Assembly (NCBI RefSeq): GCF_032452875.1
Contig: NC_083883.1
Coordinates: forward strand, 53,318,698-53,382,697
Reading direction: 5' to 3'
Source of the DNA: Bos javanicus
Taxonomy: Eukaryota > Chordata > Mammalia > Artiodactyla > Bovidae
Length of the DNA: 64,000 nucleotides
The position numbers and the translations under genes were made by a program. Positions 1-10,967 of the stretch are shown here, one piece after another (position 1 is the stretch's first letter; each line of letters opens with the position of its first letter). Under the pieces are notes generated by a model, which was given only the letters and a program-made list of their open reading frames with translations, searched no databases and was not told where the DNA came from.

Positions 1-24
1 GTTTAAATAAAAATAAAGTTATAG

Positions 25-480
25 GCTCACAGATTTGCAAAGTCCAAGGTTGGTTCTACCTTTAGATATGGCTTGGCCAATGAACTTAAGTGATACCACC
101 AGCCCTGGTATTATCCCTGGTATATCTCCCTCGGTGTTACTTGGCTTCCCTCGCTGTGTTGGTTCACTCCTCAGACGGGCTCTCTCCTCCTGGTGGCAAG
201 ATGGCTGCCAACTACTTCAGCCTCATCTCTCTTGTTCAGGTTCATTGAGTAAGCATGCATCTTTTGTCCAGAGGTCTCAGTAAAGCCTCATTGTGTCTCT
301 AGCTCTGACTGGATCAAATGCCCATTCTTAAATCAATCAGTGTGGCCTGGGTCAGTAATTCTCAGGGTTGGAGTGAACCCCACCTGCACTAAATGGATTA
401 AGAGGTGGTGATGGGAGGGGTGATTTTCTAGAAGGAAACCAGAGTAATGGGTGGTGAGCGAACAGGGCACAGCAAAGGTC
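25..480. repeat. Ancient mammalian interspersed repeat, class uncertain
   Basis: The block containing 'tggtggcaagatggctgcc' near 191-209, followed by text like 'tggatcaaatgcccattctt' and 'ggcctgggtcagtaattctc', resembles an old, widely scattered mammalian repeat that I recognise by wording but cannot name with confidence (possibly an old L1 3' end). It is heavily diverged. An 82-codon open frame across it has no recognisable protein features. Confidence 0.4.
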
Positions 481-1375
481 TACTTTAGCACCGAGTAACA
501 AACATTAGGGAGGAAATTGGATCCTTTATTAGCATTCCTTATGGCTCAATGATAATAACTCATTGTTACTTCTTCCCTTTCCTTTCATTATTCTAGGGCA
601 AGAATTCTATATTGGGTTTCTTTCTTTCCACTGCTTCTCATAGGAAGGGTTTTTCAAATCACATGCACCAAGACCAAGAGGACGGGGTGAAAGAAAACAA
701 CTCTTGTGGCAACTTGATCTGATAAGAGGTAATTATTTTCACGACCAACCCAAGCACTAAAATGCGGACAGATGCTTCATTAACTAGATCAAGCTTCTTC
801 CAATAGTTTATTTAGGTCTATTGAGAAACGACATTACATTTTTCAGCTGATAAACTTTGTCTTACTATGATGTATTCTGAAGACCCAATTAACAAACTCG
901 GTATAATGTATGCGTGTGTGGTACAGAATATGTGCACAGTGTTATGTGTGTGGATGCCAAACAGAAAACACCTGCCTTCTTTCAAATGGCCATGGAATAT
1001 TAAACAAAACTGATGACATGCTGGACCACAAGGAAAATCTCAATAAATCCCAGAAGGAAGTTTACAGGGCTCCCTCCCCAACCTCAATTCCAGAAAGAAG
1101 AAGAAAGGTTTAAAAAGGCATATACAGCTACATTTGCATTCTACCTGGAGAAGGGATACAGGGTCTCTAACCCAGGGAGCAGAGGCCCTGCTCCCATATG
1201 AGATGCTTGCTGAGAATACCATGATGTTCCCCTTCACCTGACCTTGCCCAGCCATCCCAGCTGCCCAGGATTCAGGATTCTGAGACAGGGGAGTGAACAC
1301 TGGGGTAGGGAACATCCAGGTGAGCCTTCAAGGCAGAATGGTCCTAAGTGTGTGCTCATTGTGCCAGGACATGAA
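481..1375. other. Single-copy DNA, no gene seen
   Basis: AT-rich, no young repeat recognised. The part at about 530-905 has homeodomain-like TAATTA/ATTA text and no microsatellite, so it could be conserved non-coding DNA. Short open frames here look random. Confidence 0.5.
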
Positions 1376-1441
1376 TCTGTGTCTCTTGTGTCTCCGGCAC
1401 TGGCGGGAGGATTCTTTACTCCTGAGCCACCTGGGAAGCCT
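1376..1441 (-). repeat. Bov-tA SINE fragment (tRNA-like head only)
   Basis: The 3' part reads 'attctttactcctgagccac' then 'ctgggaagcc', the complement of the Bov-tA head. Only about 65 bp of the head half is recognisable; the BovA body is missing. Confidence 0.7.
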
Positions 1442-1885
1442 AGAATGATCCTACACCACATCCTAATTGTTATCTTATTGAAATTTAAAGGTTGCTATAA
1501 AAGGTCTAAGGAAGCATAATGGAAACAGAAGGAGAAATAGTAGGAATGCTTTAGACATTTAGAAAAGCCTAAAAGGACAAAATAATTCTGCTTTCTTTAT
1601 TAGCTCAAGCAACTGATTATAGCCATGATAGACAAAGACATTGACATATAGGAGCTTTTGATATCAGGTCATCTTGATGGTCTTAACATACCGGAAGGAC
1701 ATTCTAATTAGATTCAGAGTGGGTGAGTGATAATCAGATTTGGGATCAGATCAGGGTTAAATTAAGCAGTGAATGAAAGAAGTTAAAGATTAAGGTGATC
1801 TATACCTCTCCTACACTTCTCAGAAAGGATTTGAAGTGGATTTTCAAAACTGCATACAGTCATGCAGAGAGCGATTCAGAACTCA

Positions 1886-2020
1886 GACTTTAGAATAAAA
1901 AAAGAAGCAGACGTAAATCACAGCTCTGTCACTCCTGCACTTGACCTTGGGCAAGTCATCCACCTCTGATTTCTCATCTGTATAACAGGACTCACATCAT
2001 TCCTGCACCTCGAAGGCTGG
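1886..2020 (-). repeat. MIR SINE
   Basis: The order 'cttgggcaagtcatc', 'cctctgatttctcatctgta', 'aacaggactcacatcatt' matches the reverse orientation of the MIR core. Old and diverged. The flanks 1442-1885 and 2021-2416 show nothing I can assign. Confidence 0.6.
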
Positions 2021-2416
2021 TGGAGGGAAATATGGGCTAATGAAGGAGGAGTCCTTGGTACAGACCCTGCCTTGGCTCCAGAACCTACAGGAACTGGCCT
2101 GGAAATTTGCCTCTGGACACACTAGTGACCATGGACAAGAGAGAAGCATGATCAGCAGTAAGGTTCAGCATCCATAAGCTAAAAATAAATCATTAACTTA
2201 GAATTACAGTTCTTATTACACTGACTTGAGAAAGACTTGAGAAAATTTGATCTCATGGGTCTTCAAAGGATAAGACAGGGGAGAGTGTTCAAGATGACAT
2301 CTTTCCGATACGCTGGTGAGTTCCAGAGGCCAATGGAATAAGAATGCAAATGTAGGTATTGGGAAATTGTTCAATCTTTTTCTAAATTTGCATCCTTTTA
2401 AAGTATGTTTTCTTTG

Positions 2417-2606
2417 GGGACTTGCATGGCTGTCCAGAAGTTGACTTTATCTTCCAAGGCAGGGGGTGCAGGTTCGAACCCTGGTCAAAGATCTAAGATC
2501 CCACATGCCTAGCAGCCAAAAAACCAGAACAGAAAAACAACTGAAGCAATATTGCAACAAATTCAATAAAGAATAAACTTCCCTTTAAAAAAATAAAAAT
2601 AAAGTA
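2417..2606 (+). repeat. CHR-type SINE (tRNA-Glu derived)
   Basis: Starts with a diverged 'gggacttgcatggctgtcca' head, carries a B-box-like 'ggttcgaaccctggtc' at about 2471-2486, then the family tail with 'caacaaattcaataaagaat' and a terminal A-rich run. This is the cetartiodactyl CHR type, not a functional tRNA gene. Confidence 0.8.
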
Positions 2607-2689
2607 AATTGTCTTCAATTCTAATGTTGCCAATATTTAGTTGCTTCCATGGAGATCTGTTTTCAAGGGAGAAGCAGAACTGAGTTGAA

Positions 2690-3270
2690 AACTTGTACAG
2701 GAAGGTTCCCAGCAGCATTACTCACACGGCCAAATGTCCATCAGCTAATGAACAGGCAAACAAAATATGTGCTGCTGTGCTTGGCTGCTCAGTCATGTCT
2801 GACCCTTTGCGATCCCGTGGACTGTAGCCTGCCAGGTTCCTCTGTCCAAGAGGATTCTCCAGGCAAGAATACTGGAGTGGGTAGCCTATTCCTTCTCTAG
2901 AGGAACTTCCTGACCCAGGAATTGAACTGGGGTCTCATATAGTGCAGGCGAATTCTTTACCAGTTGAGCTACCAGGGAAGCCCAAACAAAATATACTATA
3001 TCCATAGAATACAATGTTATTCTGTCATGAAAAAGGAGTGAAGTACTGATGCATGACACAACATGGATAGACCTCGAGAACATGACGCTAAATCAAAGAA
3101 GCCAAGTCACAGAAGACCAATATTGCATGATTCTCTTTATCCGTAGCATATGAAATTTCCAGAATAGGCAAGTCTATAGGGTTGGAAAGTAGAGTAGTGA
3201 TTGATTGCCTAGGGTGTATTGTATAGTATGTGATTATATTTCAATTAAACTACTGCAATAAGAAAAGAAG
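2690..3270 (+). repeat. L1 3' end fragment, split by a SINE
   Basis: Text such as 'ggccaaatgtccatcagcta', 'ccatagaatacaatgttatt' and 'gaaatttccagaataggcaa' is the classic mammalian L1 3' region. The Bov-tA at 2769-2983 interrupts it; the two halves join cleanly if the SINE and one duplication copy are removed. No L1 open frame survives. Confidence 0.75.
2769..2983 (-). repeat. Bov-tA SINE with target-site duplication
   Basis: Complete reverse-oriented Bov-tA: BovA body from 'gctcagtcatgtctgaccct', through 'aatactggagtgggtagcc', to the tRNA-like head ending 'gctaccagggaagccc'. An 11-bp duplication 'aaacaaaatat' flanks it at 2758-2768 and 2984-2994. Inserted into an L1 end. Confidence 0.95.
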
Positions 3271-3614
3271 TGGCCACCCTTACCATCAGCCACGCTTAAG
3301 GGAATCTGAACTGAAACAGCTGAGATTTTTTTTCTGAGAGCAAAATAGCCTAAGGGGAAACCAAGTGACAAAACATTTCAAAAGATTTCATTGGGAGAAA
3401 GTCCACGAATTGCTACCGAATCTGTGGACTGGCCCCCAGAATATCTAAGGGAGCCCCCTTCCAAATCACCGTTACCCCAATTTTTAGAGTCCCGAAATCC
3501 CAGAGTAGGGGGCTGCAACTTGCTCGGTCCACCTGCTTGTGAATGACAGTAGCAGCTTCACGGGGTCTATTTCCTTTTTGGAGCTCCCGCCCGCATTCCC
3601 ACACTGCTCATCCA

Positions 3615-3850
3615 CTTGACATTCAATAATGGTAGTACTAATAGCAGTGAGCTCTAGGTCAGACATGGCGCTGAGTGCTTGACATATATTATTTAATTTT
3701 ATCTTGCTAATATCCTTTGTGGGGGGCACTGTCACCCCCATCTTACAATGGAGATAAATGTGTCTCAGAGAAGCAACTAGCCTTGTGCAAGGTCTTGACC
3801 TCGCGCCTGTGGGACCCCAGAATCTGCGCTCTTTACCTTCCACATTCTTG
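3615..3850 (+). repeat. MIR SINE
   Basis: Forward MIR pattern: 'gcgctgagtgcttgacatat', 'catcttacaatggagataaa', 'gtgtctcagagaagcaacta', then 'ccagaatctgcgctctttac'. A 119-codon open frame on the other strand is an accident of this repeat. Nothing is recognised in 3271-3614. Confidence 0.65.
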
Positions 3851-4280
3851 GCTCCCTTCTCCTCCCAACTTCTAAGCTACATCTCTCCGGTGTATTTAAG
3901 TCCATCTTCTCCTGTTCTGAGTACAATCTGGTGTCCTCTGCAGAAATTCCTGTAGATGGCTGAAGGTAGATCCCGAAGCATATCTTAGCTGTCTCTGCTT
4001 AATTAAGCAATGCCAATTCACCCCGTGCCAAAGAGAAGCATCAAGTGATGACAAGAAAGGAAAAAAGTCTGAGTTCCTATTGAATTGTAAAATCTCTGAT
4101 TGAGCCTGCAACAGCCAGACAACAAACATACGCTCATATGCTCACATGTACCCTGGAAGGATGGCACAATGGCTCTTGTCGTTATGAGAAATAAGCTAAG
4201 ATTTAAGAAACAGGAAAAGTACAGGTTCCTCAGAGACTGAGATCTATCTAAGCAGGGAATATATATTCTCCCCTTTCAAT
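3851..4280. other. Single-copy DNA, no gene seen
   Basis: No recognisable repeat, coding motif or RNA. Short open frames on both strands are not persuasive. Confidence 0.4.
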
Positions 4281-4401
4281 TTATTTATTTTTTGACCATG
4301 CCACACGGCTTACAGGATCTTAGTTTCCCCACCAGGGATCCAATCCTGAGCTCTGGCAGTGAGACTGTGGAGTCCTAACCACTGGACAGTCATGAATTCC
4401 C
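4281..4401 (-). repeat. CHR-type SINE
   Basis: Begins with the T-rich complement of the A-rich tail, then 'cttagtttccccaccaggga', and ends with 'gtcctaaccactggacagtc', the complement of the head. Truncated and diverged. Confidence 0.75.
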
Positions 4402-4563
4402 TTCACATTTATTCAGTAAGGGCATGGCCACCTCTTTCCTTCTTTGTACCCCATCCCCAATTTCTGTAGCTGTTATCCTTACCAGAGTCATAGCATCTCT
4501 GAACAACATCCGTGGTGTTCATCTGTGTTAGATTTTGTAGCTTGGGCCCTTGTGATAACTATT

Positions 4564-4713
4564 CAGTTCAGTTCAGTTCAGTCGCTCAGTCGTGTCCGAC
4601 TCTTTGTGACCCCATGAATCGCAGCACGCCAGGCCTCCCTGTCCATCACCAACTCCCGGAGTTCACTCAGACTCACGTCCATCGAGTCAGTGATGCCATC
4701 CAGCCATCTCATC
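4564..4713 (-). mobile_element. BovB (RTE LINE) 3' end, 150 bp
   Basis: Starts with tandem 'cagtt' units (complement of the BovB tail), then 'cgctcagtcgtgtccgactc', 'gcacgccaggcctccctgtc' and 'ccatcgagtcagtgatgcc'. Severe 5' truncation leaves only the terminal 150 bp, with no reverse transcriptase. A degenerate flanking repeat 'tgataactatt'/'catgactatta' may be the target duplication. Confidence 0.85.
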
Positions 4714-5770
4714 ATGACTATTACAGAACTTAAACTCAAGCCCCCAAGGATGTAAATCATATTATCCACCACCTGCCATGTCCCGACAGCATGTTCCAAT
4801 TACTAACGTGCTCCTTGTCAGTAACATAAGTAGTAAATGTACCATCATTTGGGTGGCTTATTGAAAGATCAATCCCTCTACTGAATTGCTATGATGGTGG
4901 CCGTGGAAGCAGCCTCTTCCTCTGTTGAAAGGGGGAGGCGGTCTTCCTCTTCCACTTCCCCTGGAAACTCCTGTTCCAACTGTAGAGCCAGCTGGTGGCT
5001 CAGTGCAGTCAGGAGAGATCTCAGAAGTGGTTTCAAATTCCAGACCTGCTTTCATCCTGTGTGCTTAGGTCAGCTCTACCTGGACTGTAGTATTTCCCTG
5101 TGGAAAGTGGGGCAGAACATTATAAGCTGATTCCAAGCACAAGGCAGACCCAGGACATTTCACTCAGAGCACAGGCCCTGGCCTGGTCGACCAGAGGGCC
5201 ACACGCTTGTGCCAGGGACCCATCTCAGTACGATACCAGCCTTGGTCACCTGCCTCACAGGTGGCAGATGAATTAAAAGGTGAGGGGCACAGATTTCCAA
5301 GGATGGAGTTGGGGGTGTTGGGGGAGGCGCTGGGGAGAGCTGGGGGGTGTTGATAAAAATAAAAAAAGGCAGCCATTTAGCCTTCAGGTGAGGTGCAAAT
5401 TCATTTGGAAAGTCTCCTGATCAGCAGGGCTGGGAAGGGATAATTCCACTCAGAACAAGAAGCAACAGATAAAAATACCTGCGGTGCACCACGGAGACAG
5501 ATTTTAAGGTAAGGAACCACAGAGGGGAACCTTCTGTTCTTAAAAAGTCACAATCAGTTTAGCAGGTTGAAAACAGGCTGCTAACAGCCCTGCTAAATTC
5601 TTGAGTCACAGGCCCCTGAGCACAGGGCTAAATTAACACCAGCTACCTTCCTACCTCCCACCTCCTCAAAGTTCCCAGAATAATTGCACCTGTGCATCTT
5701 TCCAGCCGGCTTCCAGAACCAGGTGAGTTCCAGCCCACAAAACCATCCAGTGTTACTATTTCAGCAAGTC
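4714..5770. other. Single-copy DNA with a G-rich tract
   Basis: No gene or young repeat. Holds a four-run guanine tract at 5311-5347 (see findings). Confidence 0.45.
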
Positions 5771-6070
5771 TAGTTCCTGAGAATCAGAGAAGGCAATGGC
5801 ATCCCACTCCAGTACTCTTGCCTAGAGAATCCCATGGATGGAGCAGCCTGGAAGGCTGCAGTCCATGGGGTCGCTAAGAGTCGGACACGACTGAGCAACT
5901 TCACTTTCACTTTTCACTTTCATGCACTGGAGAAGGAAATGGCAACCCACTACAGTGTTCTTACCTGGAGAATCCCAGGGACAGGGGAGCCTAGTGGGCT
6001 GCCGTTTATGGGGTCACACAGAGTTGGACATGACTGAAGTGACTTAGCAGTAGCAGTAGTTCCTGAGAAT
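5771..6070 (+). repeat. Bov-A2 dimeric SINE with 14-bp target duplication
   Basis: Two BovA units in tandem without tRNA heads. Unit 1 begins 'agagaaggcaatggcatccc', unit 2 'ggagaaggaaatggcaaccc'; they are joined by a TTTCAC-rich linker near 5900-5922. The tail is '(agtagc)'-like. A perfect duplication 'tagttcctgagaat' lies at 5771-5784 and 6057-6070, so the element proper is 5785-6056. Confidence 0.95.
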
Positions 6071-6309
6071 ACTGGCTGGGTCCCAACAAGCTCAGAAACA
6101 CCAGAATGACTGGGAAAGATGCCTCTCTTGCCCTGAGCTGGGCCTCATGGTTTATGGAAGAGACCCTTCCTTTCAGAAACTAGGGGAAGGGGTTCAAATA
6201 CGGCAAGGGAAACCAAAACATACACAGGTCTTCCACAGAATGTGTGAAACACTGTCTACATGCTATGGTAGCTTGGAAGACTAGTCCACGGGTAGACTCC
6301 ATAAAAATG

Positions 6310-6440
6310 TATTGGGCAAATGCCTTTTTATCTCTGGGCCTCAGTTTCTGCATCTGTAAAATGGGAGAGCTCACTCACAAAGGGCCAGATGGTCTCCTTG
6401 AGGGCAATTTGAAGATTCTCATGACACTGAGACTACTGGC
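6310..6440 (-). repeat. MIR SINE fragment
   Basis: 'gggcctcagtttctgcatct' followed by 'gtaaaatgggag' is the reverse MIR core. Flanking sequence at 6441-6890 shows no gene or repeat I can name. Confidence 0.6.
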
Positions 6441-6889
6441 CTGAGTCCTCGGGTGACCCCTCCCCAGCCCTCCAAGGCAGGCTGGTAAGGGACATACGTA
6501 CATAGGCAATCCACCAGAGGCCAGGTTAGTTACCACTGCCTGAGGTTCTGCAGCTTCTCTGACGCTCTAATCCAGGCCAGCCCCACCCAGAAGCACGTCT
6601 CTGCTCCCCAAAGTGGGCTGTCTTCATTCTTCCTCTGATCTTTGCTCCTCTGCCAAGGGTGGTCCATAGGCCACTGATGCCCATCGGCTGTGGTGTCTCA
6701 ACCCCAACAGGAGCATTTGAGCAGGTAGAGGACTGTGTTGGCACTAATAGGAGCCAAGTGGCCCCCGTCCAGGCCCCCCAGCTTCCTCGAGCAGCTAATT
6801 CTGGGTCAGTGGCAGGACTGGCTGGGAGAGGGGCCAGGAGATGCGGCTGGAGCCCAGGGCAGTCACCAAGTCAGAGCTATTTACTCACC

Positions 6890-7085
6890 AGGTAAGGAAA
6901 TTCCTTTCTTTTGTTCATGCTGTTCCATCTGCCTGGAACATTGTTCTCCCACCAAGAAGCAGGACTGTGTGGGGAGGAGAGCCAGACTGCCTGGGTTCAA
7001 ATCCCACCTCCACCATCTGCGTTAGCTGCAGGACTGTGCAGATGACCTGTGCCTCAGATGTTCACCTGAGAAATGGGGCTGCCGG
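6890..7085 (-). repeat. MIR fragment next to a possible L2 scrap
   Basis: 6955-7085 reads 'tgcctgggttcaaatcccac', 'gcaggactgtgcagatgacc', 'ctgagaaatggggctg', a reverse MIR. The preceding 'ctgttccatctgcctggaac' at about 6921-6940 resembles the L2 3' region. 7086-7499 shows nothing assignable. Confidence 0.5.
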
Positions 7086-7499
7086 TGGTCCCTGCTTCAC
7101 CCAGGGGAACGAGGACTCTGAATCAGTGCATGCACAGTTTTGGGACGATTCCAGCACCCAGGAGGTGATGTCTGGCAGGTCTGGCTGGTTGCTTGGTTAT
7201 TTTAGTTGCAGCGTGCAGGGTCCTTTTAGCTGTGGGATGTGGGATCTAGCTTCCCAACCAGGTCAGCACCCTGTGGCCCTCTAGGGAAGTCCCTCTGGCA
7301 TGGTTTTTGGATCTCACTCGTCCCCTCCTGTTGGACATCTTTCCTGGACTCAGCAGCCCGTGAACCTTCTCATCACAGCAACTGCCACGCTGTGTAGTGA
7401 TCCCTCCACGGACATCCCCACCCGCTAACCCACAGTCCCAGAGGAAGTTCCCTCTGGACCCTCCACAAGAGTCTGTTAAGTACAGGAAGGATGTACTTG

Positions 7500-7615
7500 G
7501 AAGCAAGCCAGATGAATCCACAGCTCAGCCCTGCCCACTCCCCAGCTGTGATTTTAGGCAACTCATTTCTTCTTTCTGGCCGTCAGGGTCCTCACCTGGA
7601 AAACTAATACAAAAT
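7500..7615 (-). repeat. MIR SINE fragment
   Basis: 'cccagctgtgattttaggca', then 'actcatttcttctttctggc' and 'tcctcacctggaaaactaat' follow the reverse MIR order. Diverged. Confidence 0.5.
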
Positions 7616-7617
7616 CT

Positions 7618-7985
7618 GGCTCAGTGTTTCTCAAACCTCAGCTGAACACAGGAATCACCTGGGGACCTGGTTGAAATGTAGATTCTGATTCAGCAGATCT
7701 GGGAGGGGCCTGGGAGTCTGCGTTTCTTTCTTTTTTAAATATTTATTTATTTGGCTGTGTCAGGTCTTCCTTGTGGCATGTGCGGTTTTCATTGCATCAT
7801 GTGGGATCTTTCACTGCTCCACGGCACGTGAGGTCTTAGTTCCCCGACTAGGGATTGAACTCACGTCCCCTGCATTGCAAGGATTCTTAACCACTGGACC
7901 ACTAGGGGAGTCCCTGGGATTCTGCATTTCTGACAAGCTCCTACTGATGCTGCTTGTCCACGGCCATACTTTGGCTAACAAGAGG
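7618..7985 (+). repeat. MER5A/B-like hAT-Charlie element, split by a CHR SINE
   Basis: 'cagtgtttctcaaacctcag', 'gaatcacctggggacctgg', 'aaatgtagattctgattcag' and, after the SINE, 'gacaagctcctactgatgct' follow the MER5 order. Non-autonomous; no transposase frame is present. Confidence 0.65.
7711..7931 (-). repeat. CHR-type SINE with 17-bp target duplication
   Basis: T-rich start, 'ttatttggctgtgtcaggtc', 'ttagttccccgactaggga', ending 'ccactaggggagtccc'. Imperfect duplications 'tgggagtctgcgtttct' (7711-7727) and 'tgggattctgcatttct' (7915-7931) bound the SINE at 7728-7914. Inserted in the MER5-like element. Confidence 0.9.
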
Positions 7986-8743
7986 CTAAGCTGTCTTATA
8001 TAAAGACGTCTGGAGTCTGGCACACAGGGATACTCAATAAAGGGTAGCTCACAATCTTACCACAGAGGCAAAAAAAAAAGTCTCTAATCACAGAAGTTGC
8101 AGTCTGTACCCTAGAACCCCCAGGCCCCATTTCAAAGCCACTCCTCTGAAGCTTATATTTGTCATCTCCTGCCAGTGGCATGAACTCTGGGCAAATGAAC
8201 CCAGTGAGACCACCTGGCCCTTTGGAAATATGCCCAACACTGCTGATCCTGGCACGGGCACAAGCTGGAAATGCTAACCAAGCCCAGACACACAGCAGCA
8301 CCTTGTATGGGGGCCGGGAGGGAGGGGGTGGAGCTTGCAGGTGGGGAGAGGGCCAAACCTTCTGATGGGGGAACATCACAGAGCTGCTGCCTCCGGGTAG
8401 GATCCAAGCTCTGACTACCCGAGCTCTGACTCTTGCCGTGTCTACACACCCTCTTCAGCCCCAGCTCAGCTCTCAGGGTTGACTGGATCCACTTCCTCTC
8501 TAAGACTCCAGGAAAGTCAAACCCTCAAACACAGACACCTGGAGCGCTCCAGATGCCAGCCCAGGTGGAGGGAGATGGGAGGGATGGGGAGCTAGAGATG
8601 CAGAGAAAGGGAAGGAGAGATGGGGAGACTTTGAAGATACAGCCCCATAGAAAGATACACCCCCAAGGTATAGTCCCATGGGAAGAGATCACATCTCTTG
8701 AGTAGCTGTGTATGTCCACTGCTTTTGTGCCTGCTTTATTTAT
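7986..8743. other. Single-copy DNA with a strong G-run motif
   Basis: No gene recognised; open frames up to 127 codons on the minus strand lack any motif. Contains a compact guanine-run motif at 8309-8328 (see findings). Confidence 0.45.
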
Positions 8744-9175
8744 CTTTTAAAAAATATTTATTTATTTATTTGGTTACTGCCTGCCAATGCAGGAAACATA
8801 AGAGATGTGGGTTTGATCCCTGGGTTGGGAAGATCCCCTAGAGTAGGAAATGGCAACCCACTCTGGTATTCTTGCCTGGAGAATTCCATGGACAGAGAAG
8901 CCTGGTGGGCTACAGTCCATGGGGTTGCAAAGAGTCAGGATGACTCTAGCGTACACACATGCACACATTTGCCTGCATCAGGTCTTAGCTGCTACATGTG
9001 GGAGCTTTGTCAGGTCACGCGGGACCTTTTGTTGCGGTACTCTACTCTCTAGTTGTGGCACTCAGGTTTAATTGCTCCAAAGCATGTGGGATCTTAGTTC
9101 CCGGACCAGGGATCGAACCTGTGTCCCCTGCATTGGAAGGAGGATTTTTAACTGTTGGACCACCAAGGAAGTCCC
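8744..9175 (-). repeat. CHR-type SINE, long form, split by Bov-tA
   Basis: Outer element: 8744-8773 plus about 8966-9175, with 'gcatcaggtcttagctgcta', 'atcttagttcccggaccag' and 'gaccaccaaggaagtcccc'. It is cut near its A-rich tail by a Bov-tA in the other orientation. Confidence 0.85.
8774..8965 (+). repeat. Bov-tA SINE nested in CHR SINE
   Basis: 'tgcctgccaatgcaggaaac', 'gggttgggaagatcccctag', 'attcttgcctggagaattcc', 'gggctacagtccatggggtt'. The first bases of the head are missing or fused with the host. The junction shows a short 'atttg' similarity on both sides. Confidence 0.88.
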
Positions 9176-9234
9176 CTCTTCTCCCTGCTTTACATGCGTC
9201 TCCTTGTTGGTGCAGGCCTTGTCATCCCACTTTC

Positions 9235-9345
9235 TGATTGAGAATACTGAGGCCTGAAGAGGCTAAGTCAATGCCCAGGTGGTGGGGAAGAGCCAGGATG
9301 CAAGCCCAGCAAGGTGACCCCAAAGACTCCCTAACTGGGAACCGC
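9235..9345 (+). repeat. MIR SINE fragment
   Basis: 'agaatactgaggcctgaaga', 'gctaagtcaatgcccaggtg', then 'agagccaggatgcaagccc' is the 3' half of a forward MIR. Confidence 0.55.
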
Positions 9346-10039
9346 AATGAGCCTCTGGATGTGGTACCTTTATTCCTATTGTTCCCCTCACCCCGTCGGC
9401 TCCACCTGCTCCCCGCATAGCTGCACAGTGTCCCTCCTTCAGACCCCATGGTTGGGTGACATTTGGCCCCTGGGAGCTGGGACAGGGTCAGAGGAGTTGG
9501 AAGATTCTTCTCCAGGGGCAGAAAATTCTGCACCAGGAGCAGGGGCTGAGGATGGCTGACAGCAAGTGGGTGAGTGGGACCACCACTCACCACTGGAGAG
9601 CCCCTTGCTGTGGGGCAGGCACGATGGGCCTGGCAGCATCCTGAGCAGCAGTCCCCTGGGCAGACCCCAGCTCAGTGTGATAAGGTGACAGCAAGACCCA
9701 CCAGAGGCAGCTCCATCACCGTGCGCTTAGGAGTGTCTCTGATTTGCCTGGAGGGACATTCCCTGGGAGAGAGGCATGAGGCTGGGGCCTACGAAAGGAG
9801 GCACACTAAGGACTGACTCATTCGACAGTGGAAGGGCCGACTTGGCGGAGGCCCCGTTAATCCAGCTAGGTGAACATGTGTGAGGGCTGCTCTGAGTCTC
9901 GCACGGTGAGGTCCCTGGGGACACAGAGCAGGGAAAGGCTGAGATGCTGCCTGTAGGTGCTGTAGGAAGGCAGGCCCTTGGCCCCATACTCCAAATGGGG
10001 ATACAGGTTTCTTTGTGTGATTTGAGCCAGGGAACCATG
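9346..10039. other. Single-copy DNA, no gene seen
   Basis: GC-moderate with many short open frames on both strands, none with a motif or a plausible splice context. Confidence 0.4.
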
Positions 10040-10269
10040 CAGGCACACCTGTTATACTGTATGTCGTCACTTTATTGCACTTCACAGATACTGTGGTTTT
10101 TACAGACTGAAGGCTTGTGGCAACCCTGCACTGATCAAGTCTGTTGACACCGTTTTGCCAACAGAATTAGCTCACTGTGTGTCTCTATGTCGCATTTTGG
10201 TAATTCTCACAACATTTCAAACGTTTTCATTAACATTATATTTGTTATAGCGATCTGTGATCAGTGATC

Positions 10270-10967
10270 TTACTGAGCAAAGTAAGTCAGATAGAGAAAG
10301 ACAAATAAATATATGATATCACTTACGTGTCAAATCTTAAAAAATGGTACAAATGAACTTATTTACAAAACAGAAACAGAGTCACAGAGGTAGAAAACAA
10401 ACTGTGGTTACCAAGGGGGAAAAGGGTGGGAGAAATTGGGAGATTGGGATTGACATAATCACAGTATTGTATATAAAATAGATACCTAATAAGGAACTAC
10501 TGTGTAGCATAGAAAACTCTACTCAGGAGTCTGTAATGATCTATCTGGGAAAAGAATCTGCTTCCCTGGTGGCTCAGTGGTAAGGAATCTGCCTCCAGGA
10601 GACATGGGTTCGATCCCTGATCCGGGAAGATCTCACATGCCTCAGAGCAACTAAGCCCACTCACCACAGCTATTGAGCCTGTGCTCTAGAGCCCAGGAGC
10701 TGCGACTACGGAAGCCCATGAGCTCCAGAACCTGTGCTTCTCTACAAGAGAAGCCACGGCAATGGGAAGCCTGAGCACCACAGCTAGAGAGCAGCCCCTG
10801 CTTACCGAAACGAGAGAAAAGCCTGAGCAGCAACAAAGATCCAGCATAGCTAAACAAATAAATAAAAGAGTGGATATATGTATATGTACACCTGATGCAG
10901 TTTGCTGCACTTGTGGAACTAACACAACATTGTAAATCAACTATAATAAAAATTTTAATATATTACT
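10270..10967 (+). repeat. Artiodactyl L1 3' end inserted in Tigger1
   Basis: 'gagcaaagtaagtcagatag', 'gatatcacttacgtgtcaaa', 'ctgtggttaccaagggggaa', 'gatacctaataaggaactac' and 'caacattgtaaatcaactat' follow the cetartiodactyl L1 3' UTR. It ends in an A-rich tail. A short 'ttact' duplication at about 10270-10274 and 10963-10967 fits the target site. Contains a G-rich tract at 10415-10440. Confidence 0.85.
10560..10866 (+). repeat. Full-length CHR-type SINE inserted in L1
   Basis: Head 'gcttccctggtggctcagtg', B-box-like 'gggttcgatccctgatccgg', then the long tail 'gagcctgtgctctagagccc', 'caagagaagccacggcaatg', ending in 'aaataaataaaag'. The third layer of the nest. Confidence 0.9.

Noticed and set aside
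2471..2486. tRNA-like B box ('ggttcgaaccctggtc') and similar ones in many elements
   Set aside because: They are heads of tRNA-Glu-derived SINEs (CHR, Bov-tA); no cloverleaf or mature tRNA end is present.
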